A stretch of DNA of 35,194 nt from a virus, in IMG/VR virus record IMGVR_UViG_3300025407_000011, positions 1 to 35,194 of that record; one strand, 5' to 3'. The translations under genes were made by a program, and so were the position numbers. Positions 27,628-34,556 of this stretch are shown here, piece by piece; positions within the stretch are counted from its first letter, which is position 1, and every line of letters starts with the position of its first letter. The notes beneath the pieces are model-generated. The model saw only the letters and a list, made by a program, of their open reading frames with translations. It did not search any database and was not told the DNA's origin.

Positions 27628-27969
27628 TTAAGCTACCCGTCTTTCAGAGGATTTCCCCCCAACGGATTTTTCAACCCGAAGGGGTACAACTCCTACAGCC
27701 GAGGGTAACGAGCTGTTTTTTCCTGGCTTCACAGTTGTTATTTCAAACTGGTCTAGCTTTTTTAAACTTTCCTCAAGTTCTGCATGAGTGTGAATCCACC
27801 CGTGCCGAACCAAAATGTGTTCTCTATCGTCTAAGCCGTAACCAAAGAGTTGTACTGCTCCACCTAGTGGAATCTCTACAGACTCATTACGCTTAAACTC
27901 GTAGACAACACCGTCATAACCTATGGTCAATTCGATGTTGCTACGATTCGTGACAAATACGGTTTCCAT
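27628..27969 (-). CDS. Virion-region protein, unknown (113 aa)
   Basis: 113 aa, start overlapping the previous stop (TAATG). ETVFVTNRSNIELTIGYDGV, EFKRNESVEIPLGGAVQLFG, HILVRHGWIHTHAELEESLK: strand-rich first half, a short helix, then a disordered basic tail (KSVGGKSSERRVA). I recall a similar phage protein with a VxNRSxxxLxxxYDGxxYxF pattern located between capsid and connector genes. A head-completion or connector role is possible. Confidence 0.74.
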   Translation of the reverse strand: METVFVTNRSNIELTIGYDGVVYEFKRNESVEIPLGGAVQLFGYGLDDREHILVRHGWIHTHAELEESLKKLDQFEITTVKPGKNSSLPSAVGVVPLRVEKSVGGKSSERRVA

Positions 27970-28430
27970 TAGAAAGAAACAACGTCACCGTAAACTTGGA
28001 AGTTAACTGTGTTTGAATTACCAGAAGCTGTCGTTACGTTAACGTACAAAGCCTGAGTAACTGAACCAGAAACTACTGTGTTTGACAGGTATGGTTGAGC
28101 AATGGTTAAGTCTTGGTATCTGCCTGTAGCGGTCATATTAGACAAAGCCACGTTAGCAACAACTGCGTTAGAAGCGTTGCCATCGTTACTTGTTGTAATA
28201 GTGACGTAAGCGGAAGAAACAGCACCAGTTGGGTTATTTACCGTAATTCTACGGACAATAACTGCACCAGAACCTGTAACGTTTCCGCTATTTGTCAAAC
28301 CACCATTCAACAACGGTATCGTAGCTGTTACGTTACCTACCGTTGCGAGTGATACTACTTGAGCAGAACCAATGCGACCATTCCCAAATGAATCCAGGTA
28401 AAACTGACTGACTGAATCGGGATTAGCCAT
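27969..28430 (-). CDS. Capsid decoration-like protein (153 aa)
   Basis: 153 aa, strand-rich and Asn/Thr/Val-rich: SAQVVSLATVGNVTATIPLL, then VIVRRITVNNPTGAVSSAYV, then TSNDGNASNAVVANVALSNM and a closing TVNFQVYGDVVSF. An Ig-like or jelly-roll fold is likely. Two genes downstream of the major capsid gene is a usual place for decoration or head-fibre proteins. No enzyme motif is present. Confidence 0.74.
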   Translation of the reverse strand: MANPDSVSQFYLDSFGNGRIGSAQVVSLATVGNVTATIPLLNGGLTNSGNVTGSGAVIVRRITVNNPTGAVSSAYVTITTSNDGNASNAVVANVALSNMTATGRYQDLTIAQPYLSNTVVSGSVTQALYVNVTTASGNSNTVNFQVYGDVVSF

Positions 28431-28440
28431 TGTTTACTCC

Positions 28441-28788
28441 TTAAACGTTGTTATAAGTACCAGAAACGTTCTGACCACCTTCAACTGTCAACACAGTAAT
28501 GTTGGCAACGTTGGTAGTAGCGTTTGCAAATACGTTAACACCGTCAGAAATAACCATACCGCCTGTGTTAATTGCGTACAAGTTAGAAACAGCCGTGATG
28601 TTTCCACTTGTTGCATTAACGGCAGTAGCCACGGTAATGAATACGTTAGCTGTACCAGGAATCAAATATGTTCCTGCTGGGATAACGTTACCTGTGGTTG
28701 TTGCTGAAATGTTAGCAAAAGTGAAGTACGCACCAGGCGTGTTCGCTGTTGCATTTGCAAGGATGATTTTGTTTAATGCTAATGACAT
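28441..28788 (-). CDS. Small beta-rich capsid-region protein (115 aa)
   Basis: 115 aa. LNKIILANATANTPGAYFTF, then GTYLIPGTANVFITVATAVN, then GMVISDGVNVFANATTNVAN and VEGGQNVSGTYNNV: regular strands with Gly/Asn turns. It sits directly after the major capsid gene, where a decoration or capsid-stabilising protein is expected. It is similar in composition to the 27969 gene but I see no clear sequence match. GGAG lies upstream (AAGGAGCACAATA before ATG). Confidence 0.74.
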   Translation of the reverse strand: MSLALNKIILANATANTPGAYFTFANISATTTGNVIPAGTYLIPGTANVFITVATAVNATSGNITAVSNLYAINTGGMVISDGVNVFANATTNVANITVLTVEGGQNVSGTYNNV

Positions 28789-28799
28789 TATTGTGCTCC

Positions 28800-29822
28800 T
28801 TACAGTGAGAGGTAGTTGTAGTTGTTAATCTTAGACATTGACTTGGGCTTGACAGACACCAACTCAGCAATCATAAGAACAGCACCTACGTAACCAATTT
28901 GCCAGTTCGGGAGTGTGGACTCAAATCCTGTGAACACAAATGAACCTTGCTCGTGGATATAGAGGCTGAGGTAGTTAGTGTTCAGGAAGTACACAGTACC
29001 TTCTGGGCAATATGGGTCTGGATAGATTGGTACACCAGCAACCATCAATGCTCTGAAAGCTGCTTGAGGACCGTTGTTGTCACCGTCAAAGCCTGAGCCT
29101 GGGGTGATAACGTATTGCTCTTGACCTACAAAGTCTTGAGCTAAGAGTGTCCAAGTACCAAATCCGCAAACACCAAAGCTAGGCATTTCAGCGCCACGCT
29201 TAACTGTTCCAGAGATGTATTGGAGAATGTTTTGACGAGTTGGGTTTACGTTTCCTGCGTTGTAAACCTTAGACTGCCACCATGAATAGGTGCTACGGTT
29301 GATGTTACCGTAAGTAGTCTGGTATGTTGCGCCACCAGTACCGTCATCCACCGCTGCGGGGAGACCGATAAACTGTTGGTTGTTTGTGGTGTTGTTGTAC
29401 AAGGCTGTTGCCATTGCATCCATCATCACGTTGGTTGCGTCATTCATACGAGCTTCAATCAATGGAATGATTGCAGCGTCTTGTTGAGCAACACCTTCCA
29501 TACCGAGGAACGGTACGGGAGAAATCATCAACTTGAGGTCGTATTCAGCGTTGTAAGCACCTTGTTGTACTGACGGCTGGGCAAAAGAGCCAGAATAGTC
29601 AGACCACTGTGCGTTAACGAACTGAGCACCCTGAACAGGTACAGTTACTGAAGATACACCGCCACTAGCTTGTTGACTGTTTGCAATCAACGCTGCCATT
29701 AACGGAGTGCTGTTGTATAACTGCACAACCAGTTTCGGAATGAACGCTCTACGAGTTACGTATGTAAGCTCGTTAAATTGCGAACTACCTGTCTGGGGCA
29801 GAATTCCACCACCTATAGCCAT
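28800..29822 (-). CDS. Major capsid protein
   Basis: 340 aa. ELTYVTRRAFIPKLVVQLYN, then TPLMAALIANSQQASGGVSS, DLKLMISPVPFLGMEGVAQQ, LIEARMNDATNVMMDAMATA and a C-terminal ALMVAGVPIYPDPYCPEG, YFLNTNYLSLYIHE block match the capsid type I recall from aquatic phages, probably HK97-like in fold. The order is scaffold, capsid, small head genes. TAAGGAGCTAAT precedes the ATG. It would form the icosahedral shell. Fold assignment is from recall of family sequences. Confidence 0.88.
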   Translation of the reverse strand: MAIGGGILPQTGSSQFNELTYVTRRAFIPKLVVQLYNSTPLMAALIANSQQASGGVSSVTVPVQGAQFVNAQWSDYSGSFAQPSVQQGAYNAEYDLKLMISPVPFLGMEGVAQQDAAIIPLIEARMNDATNVMMDAMATALYNNTTNNQQFIGLPAAVDDGTGGATYQTTYGNINRSTYSWWQSKVYNAGNVNPTRQNILQYISGTVKRGAEMPSFGVCGFGTWTLLAQDFVGQEQYVITPGSGFDGDNNGPQAAFRALMVAGVPIYPDPYCPEGTVYFLNTNYLSLYIHEQGSFVFTGFESTLPNWQIGYVGAVLMIAELVSVKPKSMSKINNYNYLSL

Positions 29823-29839
29823 ATTAGCTCCTTAAAGAT

Positions 29840-29853
29840 GGGCATCTCTGCCC
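29840..29853 (-). promoter_or_regulatory. GNRA-type hairpin in the capsid gene leader
   Basis: GGGCA-GAGA-TGCCC on the minus strand is a 5-bp stem closed by a GAGA tetraloop, between the scaffold stop and the capsid ribosome-binding site. It may stabilise the capsid mRNA or mark a processing site. There is no T-tract. Confidence 0.4.
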
Positions 29854-29873
29854 TGACAAAATTACACCCTCTT

Positions 29874-30404
29874 TTACAAACCGATGGGGCGCTGTGGCTT
29901 ACGCAAATCTGCAAATGCCTTCACCGCCTCTTGCTGCGCTGCACCTTTTGGGTCTTTCCAGAATTTGCCAAGGTCAAACTGGCGAACTGCGGAAGGATTG
30001 TATCCAGTAGGTGTAGGCTTCGCAGCCTCTTTCATAAATCTATGGTACTCAGCAGCAGTCTCGTGGTCAGAGATTTTCTTCTCTAACATGATTTTCTCAA
30101 CTGCGTCTACTTCATCTTCAGAAGAAATCAAACCCTTTTTCACAAGTGATTTTCTACGCTTGTCTAGTTCAGCCTGTGCGTCACGTGTTCTTAACTCGTT
30201 ACGAATAGCCTCGTTTTCCTGACGCATTTGTTGTAATGCGGTGTTGGTATTGTCCTTAAGGTCAATCTCAGGAATGTTGAGACCAGGCTTAACTTTCTTA
30301 GTCAAACGCAAAATGTCCTCCCGTGTGTCGGGGGACTCAGCAAGAGTCTGCATCAGTGATGCTAACTCGTCTCGTGCTTCTAAAGAAAGATTATCTAGTG
30401 CCAT
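29874..30404 (-). CDS. Scaffolding protein
   Basis: 176 aa, acidic and helical: EARDELASLMQTLAESPDTR, then NTALQQMRQENEAIRNELRT coiled coil, and a C-terminal SAVRQFDLGKFWKDPKGAA. It lies just before the capsid gene and has the length and coiled coil typical of podovirus scaffolds. It shapes the procapsid and is later lost. No protease motif is visible. The name is from composition and position. Confidence 0.78.
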   Translation of the reverse strand: MALDNLSLEARDELASLMQTLAESPDTREDILRLTKKVKPGLNIPEIDLKDNTNTALQQMRQENEAIRNELRTRDAQAELDKRRKSLVKKGLISSEDEVDAVEKIMLEKKISDHETAAEYHRFMKEAAKPTPTGYNPSAVRQFDLGKFWKDPKGAAQQEAVKAFADLRKPQRPIGL

Positions 30405-30422
30405 GATGTTACCCTCTTACCG

Positions 30423-30863
30423 TTAAATATTCCAAGTTGCACCACGTTTAACATATCCAATATTTGCATGAGATACATTAAACATAGCACCCAATTTACG
30501 ATGTGACAAATTAGATTTACGAATGAATTTTACTTGTTCTTCCGTTAATTTAGATTTACCGCATTTCTCGCCTCTTGCAGACCTATTTTTTGCAACCATG
30601 TCAGCAGAATTTTCTGCGTGAGTAGCCAAAAATAAATGAGCAGGATTTACACAAAGTCTGTTGTCGCAAATATGGGCAACTAATTTGCCTTTTGGTATTT
30701 CACCAACAAATGCTTCATAAGATGTTCTGTGTGCGGATGCAATTTTCTTTTTATCTGATTTGCATAAACCATAACCAGCATTTGAAACGCCACCCTTCCA
30801 AACCCAACAACCGTTATCGGCTATTGGGTCAGAGTGTTTTAAGATTCTTTGCTGGTCGTTCAT
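30423..30863 (-). CDS. HNH homing-type endonuclease among head genes
   Basis: 146 aa. GCWVWKGGVSNAGYG, then SAHRTSYEAFVGEIPKGKLV, then AHICDNRLCVNPAHLFLATH form the HNH_3-type zinc-finger nuclease core, with CDNRLCVNPAHL the conserved metal site. A C-terminal helix-turn-helix follows (LTEEQVKFIRKSNLSHRKLG). It is coupled to its neighbour with a two-base gap. It is probably a mobile free-standing nuclease. The ribosome-binding site is weak. Confidence 0.86.
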   Translation of the reverse strand: MNDQQRILKHSDPIADNGCWVWKGGVSNAGYGLCKSDKKKIASAHRTSYEAFVGEIPKGKLVAHICDNRLCVNPAHLFLATHAENSADMVAKNRSARGEKCGKSKLTEEQVKFIRKSNLSHRKLGAMFNVSHANIGYVKRGATWNI

Positions 30864-30865
30864 CT

Positions 30866-31048
30866 TCAGATAACTTTTTTACCGTCTGCTGGTTTCTCAA
30901 CTCTCATACCGCCAAAAGCAGCTTTAGCAGCACCTGACAAACCACCCAACTGAGAATAACGGGGAGTATTAACTACTACGCCATTTTTCTGGTTGTTGTC
31001 TGTAGGTCTACGTGGTTGAGAATTACCTCTGGGTTTGTATAAATCCAT
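30866..31048 (-). CDS. Small basic head-region protein (60 aa)
   Basis: 60 aa, polar and Arg/Asn-rich: MDLYKPRGNSQPRRPTDNN, then VVVNTPRYSQLGGLSGAAKA and FGGMRVEKPADGKKVI. An N-terminal disordered basic part is followed by a short helix. It sits between the Pro-rich gene and the HNH insertion. If the HNH gene is removed, it would be directly before the scaffold. No family is recognised. Confidence 0.68.
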   Translation of the reverse strand: MDLYKPRGNSQPRRPTDNNQKNGVVVNTPRYSQLGGLSGAAKAAFGGMRVEKPADGKKVI

Positions 31049-31060
31049 GATTACTCCTGT

Positions 31061-31546
31061 TTACATTGGGGGTGGGGGCATACCTGGTGGCATACCGCCA
31101 GGTGGGGGAGGCATACCACCCGCAGGAGGCATACCAGGAATCGGTGCATTAGCCATAGCTTTACCTTCAGGAGTTCCACCACCAGCTTGCGGTAGTGTTT
31201 GCAACATCTGAAGAATCTCTGACTGTTGAAGCTCGTTTGTCTTGTTCTTACGTGCACCCAAGACTTTGTTGATTGCACTTATTGCACTTAGAGCTGCTTT
31301 ACCTTCTTCAGTATCAGAGCCTAGTGCGGGGAGGGACTGCTCAAGTAAATCCTGAGCCATACCTAAATTAATTTTTGCAGCTTCTTTAGAACCCATCTTA
31401 GGTTCTGGTGTGCTCATGGGAGAAGCCATTGGAGGCACTTCAGCATCAGACATATTTGCCCCTGGTGGGGGCGCATTAGGGACAGGAGCACCAGCAGACC
31501 TTGGTCCACCCATTAACTCCATTAATTTATCTGACGGAACACTCAT
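31061..31546 (-). CDS. Pro/Met/Gly-rich head-region protein (161 aa)
   Basis: 161 aa with AAGGAG upstream. SVPSDKLMELMGGPRSAGAP opens a Pro/Ala-rich part. A helical middle (about 50-125, KEAAKINLGMAQDLLEQSLP, AISAINKVLGARKNKTNELQ) follows, and the end is a run of Pro, Gly and Met (GGMPPPPGGMPPGMPPPPM). Position behind a strong promoter-like site and before the scaffold suggests an early head-morphogenesis role. The C-terminal Pro run is a likely protein-binding tail. Confidence 0.72.
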   Translation of the reverse strand: MSVPSDKLMELMGGPRSAGAPVPNAPPPGANMSDAEVPPMASPMSTPEPKMGSKEAAKINLGMAQDLLEQSLPALGSDTEEGKAALSAISAINKVLGARKNKTNELQQSEILQMLQTLPQAGGGTPEGKAMANAPIPGMPPAGGMPPPPGGMPPGMPPPPM

Positions 31547-31562
31547 ATTTTCTCCTTGCCCT

Positions 31563-31584
31563 AGTTTGTAACCACTTACAAACT
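31563..31584. repeat. Palindrome AGTTTGTAA/TTACAAACT overlapping a promoter
   Basis: A perfect 9-bp inverted repeat with a 4-base spacer (CCAC on the plus strand). On the minus strand it covers the -10 box and part of the spacer of the promoter at 31565-31593, a common operator position. Confidence 0.6.
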
Positions 31585-31593
31585 ATTTGTCAA
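31565..31593 (-). promoter_or_regulatory. Head-operon promoter, TTGACA-17-TACAAA
   Basis: On the minus strand TTGACA (31593-31588) is followed after 17 bp by TACAAA (31570-31565). It would start transcription just ahead of the 31546 gene and the capsid operon. The -10 matches TATAAT at four of six positions. Confidence 0.55.
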
Positions 31594-31599
31594 TAGGGT

Positions 31600-31625
31600 G
31601 GGCAGTATTTTACGACATACTGCCC
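31600..31625 (-). terminator. Hairpin GGGCAGTA/TACTGCCC downstream of the micro-ORFs
   Basis: A perfect 8-bp stem with a 10-base loop lies between the 31662 micro-ORF and the 31593 promoter. On the minus strand no T-tract follows, so it is a stable stem and at best a weak terminator separating two transcription units. Confidence 0.5.
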
Positions 31626-31661
31626 AATGTCGGTTCATTTCAGGGTGTTGCCACCAAGAAA

Positions 31662-31697
31662 TTACTTACGCTTGTGTTTACGAGCTTTACGTGCCAT
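31662..31697 (-). CDS. Basic micro-ORF (11 aa, MARKARKHKRK)
   Basis: AAAGGAGAAATACC precedes the ATG at 31697, a good ribosome-binding site. The peptide MARKARKHKRK has eight basic residues out of eleven. It may be a genuine tiny protein, for example a nucleic-acid-binding peptide, or a leader peptide for expression control. It parallels the next micro-ORF. Confidence 0.42.
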   Translation of the reverse strand: MARKARKHKRK

Positions 31698-31769
31698 GGT
31701 ATTTCTCCTTTAGCAGCGGTCACCTACTTATAAGGGGAGGCAGCCACACCCTCTTTCTCTCTCAAGAAA

Positions 31770-31814
31770 TTATCTACGAGTCTTACGACTTTTTTTACCG
31801 TATCTGTGCATCAT
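31770..31814 (-). CDS. Basic micro-ORF (14 aa, MMHRYGKKSRKTRR)
   Basis: AAAGGAAAATCACC precedes the ATG pair (31814 and 31811). The peptide has seven Lys/Arg out of fourteen residues. It follows the 56-aa gene and precedes the 11-aa micro-ORF, so three small basic ORFs lie in tandem downstream of portal. Confidence 0.42.
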   Translation of the reverse strand: MMHRYGKKSRKTRR

Positions 31815-31833
31815 GGTGATTTTCCTTTGTTGA

Positions 31834-32004
31834 TTAACTTCTGGCGTAGTTTCTTTGAGTCCTACCGCCAGACGAAACTTTAATCCCAGTGGTTCTTGAT
31901 GTCAAGCCTGGTCCTGAAGTTTGTTTGCGTAAAGTTTCTGTTGTCACCCGTGGCTGGTCAGCCTTGGGCGATGTTTGTGGTCCACCTACGTTCTTTGTCG
32001 CCAT
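31834..32004 (-). CDS. Small basic protein behind portal (56 aa)
   Basis: 56 aa from the second ATG (32004), with AGGAGG four bases before it; the first ATG at 32007 is too close. Its ATG overlaps the portal stop (TGATG). The sequence MATKNVGGPQTSPKADQPR, then QTSGPGLTSRTTGIKVSSGG and RTQRNYARS, is polar, disordered and basic. It is translationally coupled to portal. No family is recognised. Confidence 0.68.
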   Translation of the reverse strand: MATKNVGGPQTSPKADQPRVTTETLRKQTSGPGLTSRTTGIKVSSGGRTQRNYARS

Positions 32005-33638
32005 CATCCCTCCTTTTTAACGCCAGGGGCTTTGTGTTCTTTCTTGTGTTCACCGTGAGGTTGTTGGGGTTGAGCAGCTTGCTTGGCTTCCATCTGCTTC
32101 AGCCGTTCTAACAATTCCTCTTTCATTGGTGGCTCTATTAAATCAAGTAAAGATTTTTTGTCAATAGCCCCTGCTTTGAGTAGGTTGAACGCAAGGGTAC
32201 GGGTGTCTTCCGTAAATATCGGGGAGTTTGAATGTCCGTCCACTTTAACCGTAAATTCTTTGGTGAACTGTTCGGCAATGAAAGGTACACCGTGCGTATC
32301 TTTGAAGTGCGTATCGTCATAGAGTTGCATACACTTGAGGTAAAGGGTCGCCAGTTTTTCTAGCGAGTCTTCGATGATTAGCGCCCGTTTTTTAACTCTT
32401 GATGACCCCAGTCGAGCTAACTGGCTTGCGTGTCCTGCTGACCTAACTCCCGCCTCTCCTTTACCTTGGAGAACGTTACCTACGCCAGACGCTTCTTCAA
32501 ACATAGCGTCTATCTCCCGCATCTCAGTAAAGAGGTCTGGAGGCATAGTGGGCGCTAACTTCTCTACCTTAGCGTTAGGCATATCTGTGGATAGTAATCC
32601 CCCCGCACGGTTGAGTGCAAAGTTCTTTTCATCAAGGATGCCTGTGAACCCAATCAGAGCCGTTGGAGGGGAAACTTGTTTGGACAACAGGTCAAGAATT
32701 TCTGTCATCCGTCTGTTGCGTAACTGCTGAAGGTATATCAAACGCTGTACTTCAGAAGCGCCCCAGTAATAATCGTAGAGTGGGTTAGGACAAATCTGAA
32801 TAAAAGGCAACTCACCCTTCATAAACATTTCTTCACCTGAACGTTCGTAGATGATGATGTCTGGGTCAGCTTTGGTTACAACTCTGTAATCTGCTGCATC
32901 ATCATCCCAAATCCACAGCTCGGTCATCTCTACCGTATCTTCAGAGACCTCAGCTTTGTAACGATTGCCACCAGCCAAATCCAAATTAACATTACCGTAT
33001 ATAGTAGGATTAGACTGAGAAATAATAATACGTTCCAGACCATTCGCAATTTCAGTCCTCTCGTGTGGCATGGAGTTCATGCGCTGAATAATTTTTTCCC
33101 GATTAGGGTGGCTGTACAGTCTTGTGTATAGCTCTGACTTGGTGATGTAGTATTTTTGAATGAGGGCTTCTTGTCTGTCCGTGTACGTGATGTCCTCACG
33201 CAGTACGCCTACACAACCAGGCTCAACCATGTACGGGTGAATCCCGTTGTTCATAATGAGCTTGACGTAAGTCGTGCCGTAGACAAGTGCCCAAGTAGTA
33301 GCTGTAGAAAAAACTTGGTCAGCGTTGCTATTTAACCACTCGTTGTTTAGAGCTTTGGTTAAGGTTGGTATTTTTCTGTGTTCGTTCTCAGGTACAGATG
33401 CACCCAGGTTGATAGAAAAACGAGTTGTCTCAGCCGAGTACAGGAAGGAAGTTACCTGGTCAAGGTGAGGAAATATTTTGTTGTAGAGTGCAGGAGCTTC
33501 ATCAGGTCCGTTACCAAAGAGATACCAGTTTCTGAGGGAGGCGTAATCTACCTTCCTAGAGTTTAAGGAGACTTCACATTTGTAGATGATGTCCCTAAAG
33601 AACTCATCTCTGTCTAGCATCCCCTTTGGTATTTTCAT
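32004..33638 (-). CDS. Portal protein
   Basis: 544 aa. FFRDIIYKCEVSLNSRKVDY, then LRNWYLFGNGPDEAPALYNK and IFPHLDQVTSFLYSAETTRF match the N-terminal clip and wing region of portals I recall from aquatic podoviruses. WALVYGTTYVKLIMNNGIHP and YYWGASEVQRLIYLQQLRNR lie in the core. The C-terminus is a charged, Gln/Lys/His-rich tail (MEAKQAAQPQQPHGEHKKEH). It forms the dodecameric DNA entry ring and docks the terminase. It follows terminase after two small genes. Confidence 0.88.
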   Translation of the reverse strand: MKIPKGMLDRDEFFRDIIYKCEVSLNSRKVDYASLRNWYLFGNGPDEAPALYNKIFPHLDQVTSFLYSAETTRFSINLGASVPENEHRKIPTLTKALNNEWLNSNADQVFSTATTWALVYGTTYVKLIMNNGIHPYMVEPGCVGVLREDITYTDRQEALIQKYYITKSELYTRLYSHPNREKIIQRMNSMPHERTEIANGLERIIISQSNPTIYGNVNLDLAGGNRYKAEVSEDTVEMTELWIWDDDAADYRVVTKADPDIIIYERSGEEMFMKGELPFIQICPNPLYDYYWGASEVQRLIYLQQLRNRRMTEILDLLSKQVSPPTALIGFTGILDEKNFALNRAGGLLSTDMPNAKVEKLAPTMPPDLFTEMREIDAMFEEASGVGNVLQGKGEAGVRSAGHASQLARLGSSRVKKRALIIEDSLEKLATLYLKCMQLYDDTHFKDTHGVPFIAEQFTKEFTVKVDGHSNSPIFTEDTRTLAFNLLKAGAIDKKSLLDLIEPPMKEELLERLKQMEAKQAAQPQQPHGEHKKEHKAPGVKKEG

Positions 33639-33640
33639 TT

Positions 33641-34165
33641 TTACTCCGCACTGGTGTTAATCTTTAAACCCTCATGGTCAACCTGAGTCCCTGCACCTGG
33701 TTTAGGTGGTACAAATTGTCCTACACTTTTCGGTAAAACGCTAACAGACTCGTCAGCTACGGGCTTAAACTGCCCTCCCATGACGGATTTGAGGTTGATA
33801 TTACCACCATTACCCCACATTGCGCCACTTAATCGTTGTTGGACGAGTTGTTCCTCTTGCATCTTCTGATTATGAGCCATAGCCTCACCAGCTTGGGCAA
33901 ATTCTTTGTCAGAGAGCTTATTTTTGCGTTTTAGGTAGCCTTCTTGGTGTTCACCCGCTCTTGTAGACTTAATATCGGTCATATCGAACTCTAAAGCCAG
34001 TTGTTTTAGGTTTCTGTCGTTAGATTTGGTCTTTTCTGACTTTACACCCACTGGTTTTAGAAAAACTACCGATAATTCGCCTTTACAGAACTTTATAGGG
34101 CATTTTGCCTCCCTAGATTCAAATACACCGTGCTCTGTACACAAATAGTCTTTTAAAACTGCCAT
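33641..34165 (-). CDS. Zinc-knuckle protein between terminase and portal (174 aa)
   Basis: 174 aa. The N-terminus DYLCTEHGVFESREAKCPIKFC has a C-x(2)-H-x(8)-C-x(4)-C arrangement, likely a small zinc-binding site similar in layout to FmdB-type ribbons. A charged middle follows (RNLKQLALEFDMTDIKST, EFAQAGEAMAHNQKMQEEQL), then a Gly/Pro/Val-rich tail (VGQFVPPKPGAGTQVDHEGL). It lies in the packaging module, so a role in terminase-portal assembly is possible. No known family is assigned. Confidence 0.72.
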   Translation of the reverse strand: MAVLKDYLCTEHGVFESREAKCPIKFCKGELSVVFLKPVGVKSEKTKSNDRNLKQLALEFDMTDIKSTRAGEHQEGYLKRKNKLSDKEFAQAGEAMAHNQKMQEEQLVQQRLSGAMWGNGGNINLKSVMGGQFKPVADESVSVLPKSVGQFVPPKPGAGTQVDHEGLKINTSAE

Positions 34166-34166
34166 A

Positions 34167-34556
34167 TTACCCCCTTGTTAACAAAATATTGTCGAAATTG
34201 CTGTAATCATGCCTATTTAGAGGCTTGCTTTGAACTTTAAACCCCCCGTTAGTAAAGACTAACTTGTTCATCGGGATGACTGGGGGCGCTGGTTCTTTCC
34301 TGTAATCAGGATATGTCTCGTTGGTATGCTTCTTCATTACCCGTATCTTGCCCTCTTTCCAGTGCATATAGGCACGGTTGAGTCCTCGCTGAGACGATTC
34401 AGTTAGCGGAGCTTTACCCTCTTTAATTACAAGCAAGAACAAACGCTCAGATATACCCGCTATCTCACAAAAGTTTTTGATAGAGATACCCCTGTCCTTG
34501 TCTGCCAAGAATAGCTTTAGTTCTTTTTTGAGTGTTCGTTTGTCAAGAGGTTGCAT
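34167..34556 (-). CDS. HTH-like protein behind terminase (129 aa)
   Basis: 129 aa from the ATG at 34556, which has GGGGGT five bases upstream and overlaps the terminase 3' end by 14 bases. The segment ISIKNFCEIAGISERLFLLV looks like a helix-turn-helix, followed by SSQRGLNRAYMHWKEGKIRV. The C-terminal half is Pro-rich with PAPPVIPMNKLVFTNGGFK. A small DNA-binding packaging protein (small terminase-like) is possible by position, but the usual order is small before large subunit. Confidence 0.68.
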   Translation of the reverse strand: MQPLDKRTLKKELKLFLADKDRGISIKNFCEIAGISERLFLLVIKEGKAPLTESSQRGLNRAYMHWKEGKIRVMKKHTNETYPDYRKEPAPPVIPMNKLVFTNGGFKVQSKPLNRHDYSNFDNILLTRG

